Shown here: piece after piece, positions 11,608 to 20,617 of the stretch
Position numbering within the stretch: position 1 is the first letter of the stretch
How the letters are laid out: every line of letters starts with the position of its first letter
NCBI GenBank assembly: GCA_031835245.1
Contig: JAVKOQ010000009.1
Coordinates: 310,001-374,000, forward strand
DNA: 64,000 nucleotides
Reading direction: 5' to 3'
From: Balamuthia mandrillaris
Taxonomy: Eukaryota; Discosea; Longamoebia; Balamuthiidae
Notes under the pieces: model-generated
Databases searched by the model: none
Told to the model about the DNA's origin: nothing
What the model saw: only the letters and a program-made list of their open reading frames with translations
Program-made: the position numbers and the translations under genes

Positions 11608-13795
11608 ATGGGAAGAAGAGAACGGCTGTGCCTGTTTCACGCCTTTCCGGCGCCGCTGCGATGGCGCACCTTTTGTCATGCGACTTTACCACCGCCACAA
11701 AGTAATGGTAGCACGCTCCTCCGTTCTCTCTCGCGAAACCACCCTCCAACAAAACCCAACCTCTCTTATTCTTATCATCGGCTTCTCCTTCGTCGGTCCT
11801 TTTCTTCTGCTTCATCTCCCTCTCACGTCGGCGACGACACCGTCGTGCGTAGGCACCACGTCTGGATCTGCGATGAGGGTTGGGAAGACCCTCTCTCCAA
11901 AGATCTCCTCCAAATAGAACAACAACAGCAACAGCATCCACCTCGTCGTCCTCGTCGTCGTTCTGCTCAACAACAGCAGCCAACCTATGAATACCATCAG
12001 CACAAAGGCTGGGTCGAGGTGGTAGAGAAAGTGAGCAAGGGGCCTCCGCTTCCTCCCATCACCGAAGAGGAGCTTCGCTTCGGCCGCCGCATCGATCCTC
12101 TCCTCTTCCACACTCAAATGAAAGAAGCCGAAGTAGCTGAAAAGGAAGAAGACAAAGGAGAAGGAGAGGACCAGTCGCTCACGCAACGGCAAAAGAAGGA
12201 GTGCGCATGGGGACATCAGTTCCTGCAGGATTGCCATGTGGTGGAGGCGCGCTCCATCAGCGCTCTTGCCCGGAAGGCGGTGGACAAGGTGCTGCCCTCC
12301 TTGCTTCGCACTTTGCCTCCTCCCTTGCCCTCTACCGCGGCCGCGGCGAGCCATCAAGTGGCCGTGGTGGATGCAATGGAGGGACATGGCAGTGTGGGTG
12401 GAATTCATGCTTGGTGTCTGCATTCCTTTGGTAAGTCTTAACCACCGTTTCGCTTCTCTCATTCACCTCATCTTGCTCTCCCCCTTCTCTGCTATTATGC
12501 TGCTCTCGTTCTCTCGTCATCTCCTGCTATTCTTCTCTCGTTCTCTTTCGTCTGATGCTTTTTACTTTAAACACAGCTCCAGACACCCGTACCTCTCCAT
12601 TCTATCGACGGTCGAAGCTCATTGGTGAAGCGTTTTTGGAGGAACTGAAAGACCGAAGAAAGAAGTTGATACGAAACCTGGTTCCAGAAGGTTTGTTCTT
12701 TCGTACGTCTTCGCCCACGAGTCTCTCTCTCTTCTAACACCACCTTCCTCCCCTTCTTCTCCTTTCACAATATACACTACCGAAGGAACATCGGTGTTGC
12801 CTGGAACAACACTTGTTCAACTCTTCTTGGCGGAAAAGAATAAGCTCTATGTGTCTTGCGATAGGTTGAGCTTTTGTGCCAACTTAGGGTGGATGCGTCC
12901 TCTGCCATGGACAGCTGGTTGTATGCCAATTTCTCCTGATCCTGTGCCTCCTTCTCGCGCTTATCGAAAGATTGAAGAGGTTAGCTGATACTTTCTTCTT
13001 GTTCACTCACTTTTGTTTCGTACTTGCTGGTTCTCTCGCTTTTGTTTCGTTCTTGCTCCTTTCTTTCAACAACAATTGCTAACATACGACAACAAGATGG
13101 CCAGACTCATTACTGATCCAGAGACACAACAACGGCTCATGTTGGCTCCTGGTTCATACTGTGTTGAGTTAGGATCAGCTCCTGGTGGCATGACAAAGAA
13201 GTTATTGGATTGGGGCGTCAGGGTAGTCAGCGTGGACCGGTCGCCGTTGCATCCCAAGCTGATGCGCCATCCTAATCTGGTCGTTCACAAACAGGCTGAT
13301 GGCGGTTTGTCTCTTCTCTCTTTTGCCTTATCTCTTCTCTTTGTTTTAATCCTTCTATTAAACAACCTGATGTGAACCTTCAACAGCACTGTGGACACCA
13401 AACAGGCAAGTAGATACAGTGCTATGCGACATGCTATTTGCTGCTGACCGCTCTAGCGAGGTGCTTCTTTCATGGGCGAAAGAGAAGCGTTGCAAAAACT
13501 TCATTTGGACTCTCAAGTTTACCGGTAACTTTCTTCGAGGTATTTGTTTGAAAGTGGTTTTATGTATTCATGCATTGTCACCGCAGGAAAGAATCAATAT
13601 GAAACGGTTTTGCCGAAAGTAAGAGAAGGGCTCAAGAGGCTTGGCGTTCCTTTTGTCATCCGCCATCTGACCAACCACGGCAACGAGTTGGTTGTGATTG
13701 GAAGGGTGGTCGTTCCCCCTCCGCGACATTACGACCTAGCAGAACCCGATGCTCCTGTGGCTCTCCCTCTCCCAAAAAATGATGTTTTTACTTAG
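11608..13795 (+). CDS. RlmM-like SAM-dependent rRNA methyltransferase
   Basis: Six exons (11608-12430, 12577-12690, 12786-12979, 13097-13304, 13387-13524, 13587-13795) give 561 codons with consistent phases. The C-terminal half is a Rossmann methyltransferase of the FtsJ/RlmM type: SAM motif YCVELGSAPGGMTKKLLDWG, acidic motif VVSVDRSPL, then TVLCDM, FIWTLKF (a catalytic-type Lys) and HGNELVVIGR. RlmM methylates a 23S rRNA cytidine in bacteria. This protein also has a long N-terminal extension whose first 40 residues are Arg-rich and almost lack acidic residues, so a mitochondrial role is plausible. That targeting is inference. Pro- and Gln-rich segments separate the leader from the conserved core. 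Confidence 0.78.
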
Positions 13796-13872
13796 ATCAT
13801 AGCAGTAAACTTGGATCGGGTGTTTTTTTTGTTATTGTCAGCAGCAACAACACGGGGTGTTGATCTCTTATT

Positions 13873-13880
13873 TGTCGACA
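13873..13880. promoter_or_regulatory. TGTCGACA palindrome
   Basis: An exact TGTCGACA lies between the RlmM-like stop (13795) and a small plus-strand frame that starts with ATG at 14014. Its presence gives weak support for a real promoter here. Confidence 0.35.
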
Positions 13881-14013
13881 TTTATAATTATTCACTTGAA
13901 ATTAAGAATCTGGGTCGTCATGAGATTTTAGAAACTTGCAAATAACCGAAATTTCAGGACGACACGACCTAGCTGAGTTCGAGCGAGAAAACAGAAAAGA
14001 AGAGGAGGGCGGG

Positions 14014-14545
14014 ATGGAAGGAGAGAAAGAACCGTTGATGGAGCTTCGTTTTTATCGCTCAGAGCTCCCTATTATTCAAAGAGACTTGGTTGTATTGGAA
14101 CGTGGCGTGCTCGTACAAATTGTGGGGGACATCATTTGCCCGCAACTGCAGAGACGAATCAAGCGAAAAGCGCAAAAGTTGCCCCTGTGTGTCTCTGTTC
14201 CCCTTCATATACACCTTCACTTGGCTGTGTTTGGGGCTGCTGAGCGTGAATTTTCCTCCCTCGAAGAAATAGGAAATCTGTTTGGTCCACCGCCAGTTAA
14301 GACTTTCCGGTTGGGTTCTTATGCCATCCTGCAACCCCCCCTTACCATTGCCCACACAAGCAACGGCGAAACCTGAGTCAAGGTCAATTATTGCGTTTAC
14401 AACAAACAAAACGTTTTACTATGGCCAGAAGAAGGTTAGCTACAGTGTTGTTCGTTTTCTTCCTCCTCTTCACCACCGTTTTCCGGTTGTGACTTACTTA
14501 TTCCTTCCAGAGGCAGATACTGATGAATCTCAGGATGAGCTTTGA
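14014..14545 (+). CDS. Hypothetical protein, possible frameshift
   Basis: The frame from ATG 14014 to 14376 gives 120 codons of alternating hydrophobic, beta-like sequence (LVVLERGVLVQIVGDI, VSVPLHIHLHLAVFG). The coding look then continues in another frame to 14545 (SIIAFTTNKTFYYGQKK and on). The frame change coincides with a run of seven C at 14335-14341, so this may be an indel, a sequencing error, or a missed intron. No family is recognised. The last part overlaps the minus-strand pseudogene, so only one of the two can be coding there. A TGTCGACA site lies 134 bases upstream. Confidence 0.35.
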
Positions 14546-15632
14546 GACCTTTTGATGCCCAGGTCACAGGTTCTTTCCTCTTTGTTCGCCGTCGTTTTTG
14601 TTGTGGTTCAGGCAGTGTTCCTTCTGTGCGATACAGTTCTTGGTGGTAGGAATATGCCAGTTGTTGATAGCAAAAGTTTTTTTTGTCACTTCCTTGAATG
14701 CTGTGGCCGTTAGTTGGTATGTGCTTGTTCTGAAAGTGACGACTTTCTGTTGCATAATTGGCAAATCGTTCCACTGACCCATACTTCTCTAGGAAGAATC
14801 CAAGGTGATAAATGAAGACATGGATATAAGGGGTAACTTCCTCATTGCCAAACGCCTGTGTGAACTTTGTTCCAAATTCCTGAGCTAATTCTAACCACTC
14901 ATTCTCTGTAATAGTCACCTTAGGTTGGGAAGCAAGGCTAGCAAGCAAAGCAAAGTGATTCCACAGTTGTTTTATGTTTGCTGCCCGTTCTTGCGATTTT
15001 CTTCTCCTTGCTCGTTTTTCAACAGCTTTCAAGAATAGAGCTTGGTTCTCAAGAATACAAATGTAGTCTGGGCGGCCAAATCGTGCTTTTGCCACACGTT
15101 GCTTCAAGGTCTTCATTTTATCATTCCTCTTTGGCAGTGTTATCTTTGCAGCCACAAAACACTTCTCCACTTCCTTGCACAGTTTTTTCTTGCCATGCGT
15201 GTACTCTGCTAGTTGCTCAACCAGCTTTCGCATGACGCCCATGAAGCAATGCAACTGGCATGGGATCACATGATTGAACAGAATCCTTAGAAGAGGTTTG
15301 TCTTGAATCCCAAAGTTTGTTGCAGCAAAGCGCTTTTTTGCACTGTTTGACTTTAACTTTGCAGCTTCCTCTCCCTTTGTCCACATTTGGGTTTCATCTC
15401 AGAATGGCCACATCTCTCTTGTGAAATCAGCAATATTATCCATGTTGACAAGGCACCATGGGCATTTCCATTGCGACTTTGGGTGATAGCAAGTATACAG
15501 CCCAAGGACTTTGATGAGCGCGGCCATATCACACACAAGCACCGGTTCAAGAGCATAGTGTACAGTTTTCATGTGGTACAGCACCAGCCTCGAGTAAACG
15601 AGTTCCAAGAAAAAAATTTCGTAATTTCGTAA
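14436..15632 (-). pseudogene. Broken transposon-derived protein with CPWC motif
   Basis: The minus-strand frame from about 15632 to 14436 is interrupted by one in-frame TGA at 15397-15399 (between ...REMWPF and DETQMW). It has no start codon at its 5' side, where it abuts an inverted-repeat element. Recognisable pieces are CDMAALIKVLGLYTCYHPKS followed by KCPWCL, a VIPCQLHCFMG helix, and IHVFIYHLGFFLEKYGS. This combination resembles transposon-encoded proteins common in invertebrates and protists, a family I cannot name precisely. The stop, the missing start and the single copy suggest a decayed element. It could instead be intact if TGA lay in an unrecognised intron. Confidence 0.6.
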
Positions 15633-15633
15633 A

Positions 15634-15744
15634 AAATTAGCAGGTTCCTAAATTGCGTATGGATCCAAGGGCACTGCTAAACTTGCCATATAACTTTGAT
15701 TGGCAAAAATTCCAAGGTGACGTCACTTAGAAACCTGCTAATTT
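15634..15744. mobile_element. MITE-like inverted-repeat element
   Basis: Terminal arms AAATTAGCAGGTTCCTA (15634-15650) and TAGAAACCTGCTAATTT (15728-15744) are reverse complements with one mismatch in 17. They enclose about 77 bases, including a TGACGTCA palindrome near 15717. The element sits exactly where the broken transposon gene loses its 5' end. No clear target-site duplication was found. Confidence 0.6.
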
Positions 15745-15887
15745 CAAGTGTCAGTCCACAAAGTTTCTCTGTTTTCCGCTTGTTGTCTTTATTTGGAGCA
15801 TCTCAAAATGTACACTTTTAGCGAACGTTCACCAAAAGTTTACCAACATATGTACATATCTACAGAGAAGATGATCTGGTATTGTCT

Positions 15888-15951
15888 GGCTCAAGCAAAT
15901 TTTAGTTTTCCCACCAAATTTTGTATGGTGAGAGTTAAATTTGCTTGAGCC
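15888..15951. repeat. Hairpin with perfect 15-bp arms
   Basis: GGCTCAAGCAAATTT (15888-15902) and its exact reverse complement (15937-15951) flank a 34-base loop. It lies between the MITE-like element and the downstream end of the minus-strand gene at 16015, so it may be a second small element or a transcript-end hairpin. Confidence 0.65.
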
Positions 15952-16014
15952 GACCAATAGCCAACGAAGAGCTACAACGACGGCTCGTAACAACTCGTCT
16001 TCTCTTCTCTCTCT

Positions 16015-17742
16015 TCACCTCCACGTAGGGGTGCCTCGTTGCTTGCTCGCGTTGACGAGTTGGTGAAGCTGCTGTTGACGTTGACTTGGTTGTTGAGGGG
16101 CAACAGTCGGTTGTGGTCTGCGGCCGGAAGCCACGGGAAAGCCCGACCCCAACGGGTGCACGGAGTAGATGGTCTGCGGTTGCTCCCCTGGGGCAGCGTA
16201 AACGGCAGGAGAGGGTGTGGAGGGACAGAAGGAGTTGTTGACCGTGGTGGGCGGGCAGGTCGGGGTTCCCACGGAACTTTCCGTTCGGTTCCGCCCACCA
16301 CATAAATAGAACGGTTGTTCCGCCGCCTCCACCGCCACTGCTTCCTCTCGTTGCTTTTCCTCTCCCATCCAGCCCTCCGTTTTTGCCTTTGCCGCTATCG
16401 GTTGCTGCTGTTGTTGTTCGCAAGGAAAAGATGATGCCCGCCTAAGGGGCGGAGATGAATCAGAAGAAGATGAACTATTAGTTCTTCCTGCAGGGCCACT
16501 GGCGGGAGGAGGGGAAGAGGCAGGGGGAAGGGAAGACGGAGCCGGAGGAGGGTGTTGATCTAAACGAAAGTCCAGTTCGTTGGGGCCTTGCTTCAAAAAC
16601 CTTTTTTTGGCCCGCATGCCTTTCTTCCGACGGAGCGCCGCCTGTCGTTGCCGTTCGATCTCGAACATGGTCATCGTCGGCGTGGAAGAGGAGGAGGAGG
16701 AGGAGGAGGAGGGGTGAGTACCAGCAGTTGATCTCTTTGTTCGCTGCCCATCTTTTTTGGTTGTTGAGCCCCTGCGATCTCCTCTTCCCTCTTTAAAGCT
16801 CACCTGACCCCCGGCAACGTTTTTTCTTGAAGACGACCGAGGAGGGCGTTGGCTGTTATTGGTGGGGGTGGAGGAGAAAGGGGGAAGAGAAGCAGCAGGT
16901 GATGACTGATGTCTTTGTGGGGATGATCTTTTCGTTGTTGAGGTGGTTGAACTTTTCAAAAAAGATGAGTAGGAGGAACCACTTGTTGAGAATGAAGATT
17001 GTTCGTCACCTGCTTCCCCCTCCTGCTCACTCAATCTTCTTCCATCTCTCCTCTCTGTTGTCCCCAAACGAAAAGATCTTCGCTTGGGTCGCGAGTGGCT
17101 GTCATCATCTTCTTCCCCCTCGTTGCTCTTTCTTTTTGGCTGAAGCTGAGGAGGACAAGGAGCCTGGGGATGACCACAGAAAGAGGTGTAGGAGGCTGTG
17201 GGGATTGGTGGCGAGGAGGAGGAGTAGGAAGGTGCTAGATGAGGTTGAGGTTGAGGATGACCAAAGGATGGTGAAGGCAGGTGAGGGTGGGGCTGAGAAG
17301 GGAGAGAGGCTGTTGGTGATGGAGGGATGAGGTTGGAGCAAATCTCTTCTACCGCTGGGTTAAAGATCTCAGCGTTGTTTTCCTTGTTCAGCAGTGGGCG
17401 TTGACCCATGTCTGGGAGTTGTCTTGGGCTGCTCCAAGGGGGTGGGTGAGAGAGACGAGGAGGATGGTGGACTTGTGGGTGAACGTGTTGACCAAGGGGC
17501 ATCCTGGTCTGCTGTTGTTGTTGGTCTTGAAAATAGTGGAAGGAAGATGTTTCCTCTCCATGGAAGGAAGCAAAAGTGGGCTGAGGAGAGGAAGAGCAAG
17601 GAGAAGAAGAACAGGACGAGGGCTGATGAGGTTGGTACTGAGGAGGAAGAAGCATGGCCTGGGCCAGAGGGTTCGGTCTGGATGGAGGAGATGTGGATGC
17701 TGAGGATGCGGCAGTGGCGAGGAAGAAAACCGAAGGGTGCAT
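16015..17742 (-). CDS. Low-complexity Pro/Ser/Gln-rich protein with KEN box
   Basis: A single uninterrupted frame of 575 codons, unusual among the neighbours because it has no intron. The protein is disordered in appearance, with Pro/His-, Ser- and Gln-rich blocks. Notable pieces are a KEN motif in LLNKENNAEIF (about residue 120), a basic RPKRRSFRLG (about 215), and a basic helix-like MRAKKRFLKQGPNELDF near 390. KEN boxes mark APC/C substrates, so a cell-cycle-regulated or nuclear protein is possible, but this is inference from a short motif. No family is recognised. Length, absence of stops and start codon context support it as coding. Confidence 0.55.
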   Translation of the reverse strand: MHPSVFFLATAASSASTSPPSRPNPLAQAMLLPPQYQPHQPSSCSSSPCSSSPQPTFASFHGEETSSFHYFQDQQQQQTRMPLGQHVHPQVHHPPRLSHPPPWSSPRQLPDMGQRPLLNKENNAEIFNPAVEEICSNLIPPSPTASLPSQPHPHLPSPSFGHPQPQPHLAPSYSSSSPPIPTASYTSFCGHPQAPCPPQLQPKRKSNEGEEDDDSHSRPKRRSFRLGTTERRDGRRLSEQEGEAGDEQSSFSTSGSSYSSFLKSSTTSTTKRSSPQRHQSSPAASLPPFSSTPTNNSQRPPRSSSRKNVAGGQVSFKEGRGDRRGSTTKKDGQRTKRSTAGTHPSSSSSSSSSTPTMTMFEIERQRQAALRRKKGMRAKKRFLKQGPNELDFRLDQHPPPAPSSLPPASSPPPASGPAGRTNSSSSSDSSPPLRRASSFPCEQQQQQPIAAKAKTEGWMGEEKQREEAVAVEAAEQPFYLCGGRNRTESSVGTPTCPPTTVNNSFCPSTPSPAVYAAPGEQPQTIYSVHPLGSGFPVASGRRPQPTVAPQQPSQRQQQLHQLVNASKQRGTPTWR

Positions 17743-18447
17743 GGACCGGTTATGTTTTCTTCTTGTGGTTGAAAATAAAAACCAAAAAGATGAACCTCTT
17801 CCAGTTCAAGTGTTCTTTTTTTTTTTTTGGTTTTATTTTACAGAATAAAAGTTAAAAGGAAAAAGATTGCTCACTTTAGTGGTTGGAAGTCAGATGTTAT
17901 GGAGTTGTCCACTCCGGTGAGGCGGAACAGATCGTTCCGGAACAACCAAGGCAAATCAAAAGCTGCATAGCGACAACGCGGATACGGAAAACGAAAAGAA
18001 AACACGTCCTCTTAGAAAAGCTGGGAGATAAGGCTTTTCTGAACCAAAGAAAGAAAAAAACAAAAAGAAAAGGGTTCGTCGTGTGCAAAGGAAAACCCAG
18101 TAGAAGCTACCGCAATAGAAAAAAAAAAAACCAAAAGCAAAAAAAGAAAGCCGGCTCCTAACCATGCAACAACAAAAAAAAAAATGCCATGGCGCCAGCA
18201 GGGCATAATGTCCGACTCACCAAGCATTACCCGAACTTTCAGTTGATTCATTCATCCGGTGAGGAGATTTGGCGAGACCGCTGACCTTAAATAATGCTTC
18301 TCCTTTGTGCAATTCTTAGGTATCGACGTGGCATTTACTGGAAAAAGGTATCGAGGACGTGGCATTAGGGCTTAGAATTAGGGGTGACGTGGCAGTTTCC
18401 ATAAAAAGCAAATTAATAATAGAATTGAAAGCAAAGAAGAAGAAAAG
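17743..18447. other. Divergent intergenic region
   Basis: About 700 bases between the minus-strand gene starting at 17742 and the plus-strand phosphoesterase starting at 18448. It holds A-rich runs and the three GACGTGGCA sites near its right end. Short frames here lack any recognisable protein. Confidence 0.6.
18325..18394. promoter_or_regulatory. Three phased GACGTGGCA sites
   Basis: GACGTGGCA occurs at 18325-18333, 18356-18364 and 18386-18394, spaced 31 and 30 bases, about three helical turns. The last copy reads TGACGTGGCA. The core ACGTGGC is the type bound by bZIP factors (ATF6/UPRE-like or G-box-like). The cluster ends 53 bases before the ATG at 18448. Confidence 0.6.
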
Positions 18448-20580
18448 ATGGAAGAACACAGCGGGCGGTGGATGTCTTTTGGGGGTTTTATCGCCTCTGG
18501 CTGCCTCCTGTCGCTCGCCACAGCGGCGGTCGTCGCCAAACGGCGCTATTCCGGCATGGGCAAAAGAGTAGGCTTCCTGGTCTCCCTCTACACCGCCTCC
18601 CTCCTCGTCTTTCTCCTTTTCACTCGGCATCACCGCTTTCTTCTCTCCTCTGCTTCTTCGTTGCTTCCTCTTCTCTGGCTTCATTTTTGCGTGTATGCCT
18701 TTCACCTGGCCTACGCCTTTCCTCTCTTTCATCACAGGCTCTTTCGTCGCCTCATCGCGCTGCCAGGCTACTCCCTCTTCATCGCCTCTCTCTTAGCTCT
18801 GCCGCTCACGCTCGCCCTTCGTTTGGCGCTCTTCATTTTGGAGCACACCTGCCCTCCTGCTGCATCCTCTTCTTCTTCCACGTCCTCCTATGCTGAGGCG
18901 TTGCAACTCACGCTCTCTCTTCTGCTCTCCAACTTTTATCCCTCTGTTACTTCCTTTTCGTTTCTTCCTTCTCTCTCCTCTCCACTTTCTTCTTCTTCCT
19001 CTTCTCGCGAAGAGAGAGAAGAACAGCTGAGGCAATGCTTTGTGGCAGTGCCGGAGCATTTCGTGCCGACGCTGAGCTGGATGGATCGGGTGGTGAGGGA
19101 CAACGACGCGCTGGTGGTGGTTGTTTGCTGCGTTGCCTTTGCGATCGTTGTCCTCTTTCAGGCCTTCTCTTCTCGCTTTGAAGTTGTTTCCGTGCAACTG
19201 CATCATTCATATTCTTCTTGTTCTTCTTCTTGTTCTTCTTGTTCTTCTTCTTGTTCTTCTTCTTCTTCTTCTTGTTCTTCTTCTTGTTCTTCTTGTTCTT
19301 CTTCTTCTTCTTCTTCTTCTTCTTCTCCTTCTTCTTCTTCTTCTTCTTCTAGTTCGGCAGTTCAGAGAGTACATTCCAAACGTGTTATTTCTTCGACTTC
19401 TTTGGCGACAAAGAATAAGAAAGAAGGAGAAGTGAAGGAAGAGAATGAAGAAGAAAGGGAGTTTACAGTGTGTCAAATAACCGACCCACATGTTGGATTG
19501 TTTATGTCTGCAGAACACTTGCGAAAGCTTTGTCAGCAGATCGTGGACTTGAGTAACGCTTCTCTCTTTCCTATTCTTGCTCTCTCTCACTCTCTCTCTT
19601 TCTCTCTCTGTCTCTCTTTTTCTTTAAGCTTTTTCATTATCTTTCTTAAACTATGATATCTAAGCCTTGCATTCTTTCTGTTCGAATAGATCCAACCTTC
19701 GTATTATTGACGGGAGATATGTTCGCAGCAGAGGTGCACAGAGACGAACTGTGCACTCAACAACTGGCATATGCGCTTGCGCCTCTCTCCCAACTTAAAA
19801 GACGTGCTTTTGCCTGTCTCGGGGTGCGTCATTATTTCAGCATTATATGTGCATCTCTTAAAATTAACCCTTTCGTACAATTAACCCATAGAATCATGAC
19901 TATGAAGGGTTGCCTTGCATTAAGAAAGGATTAGCAGCAGCAGGCGTCAAACTGTTATGCGATGAGCAAACGTCCATTACTACTGGTTTGTTACAAACCT
20001 TTTGTTCTCTAGTTTTTATTTAGATTGACCCAAAACAAAAAAATATCATAGAATTCGGAGTGGTGGATATAATTGGAAGTCATTTCATATTTCCCACGAG
20101 ACGCAAAGGACCTCATCTGGTTGATCTGTGTCATCGTTTCCCTCCATCCTCTCCTTCTGCTCTTCGGTTGATGCTCATTCACGATCCCGCTGGCTTTGAT
20201 CACATCTCTCCAGAGGAATCACTCATCGTGTTTGCAGGTTTTGCTCTCTATCCTCACTTCTGTCCTTCTCTCGTTCTCTCTTTCCTTCTTCCTATTTTTC
20301 TGATTTATTCTACTCTAAATCATTTCTTCCGGCATCGACCACCATCTTCACTTCAGGCCATGTGCACGGTGGCCAATTAGGACTAACATCGGTAGGACTT
20401 CCATGGACCTACGCACGTCTACGATACAAAGTGCCGGACTATGGCTGGTGGGTCCATGGCAACAAGCATCTGTACGTGCATCGTGGTAACGGACAACACT
20501 CCTTTCCATTCCGTTTCGGCGTTGCAAGAGAACACAGTTTACTTCGAGTCACACTTTCAAAGAAGAAACTTGGTCGTTAA
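18448..20580 (+). CDS. Membrane-anchored calcineurin-like metallophosphoesterase
   Basis: Exons 18448-19552, 19690-19823, 19892-19985, 20052-20237 and 20357-20580 give 580 codons. The N-terminal 250 residues hold several hydrophobic segments (for example VGFLVSLYTASLLVFLLF and ALVVVVCCVAFAIVVLF). A Ser/Cys linker encoded by a CTT microsatellite (19212-19350) follows. The catalytic domain has the full metal-binding set: CQITDPHVG, FVLLTGDMF, LGNHDYEG (joined across intron 2), LMLIHDP and GHVHGGQLG, as in bacterial YkuE/YaeI-type phosphodiesterases. It probably acts on a lipid or nucleotide phosphoester at a membrane; the substrate is unknown. The promoter carries three bZIP-type sites. Confidence 0.85.
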
Positions 20581-20617
20581 ATTTCCTTTTTGTCTCCTCC
20601 TATTATTGTGTACATTC

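Noticed and set aside
14059-14409. Minus-strand frame as a C-terminal extension of the CPWC transposon gene
   Set aside because: It is separated by stops, cannot be joined by a plausible intron, and the plus-strand reading looks more protein-like.
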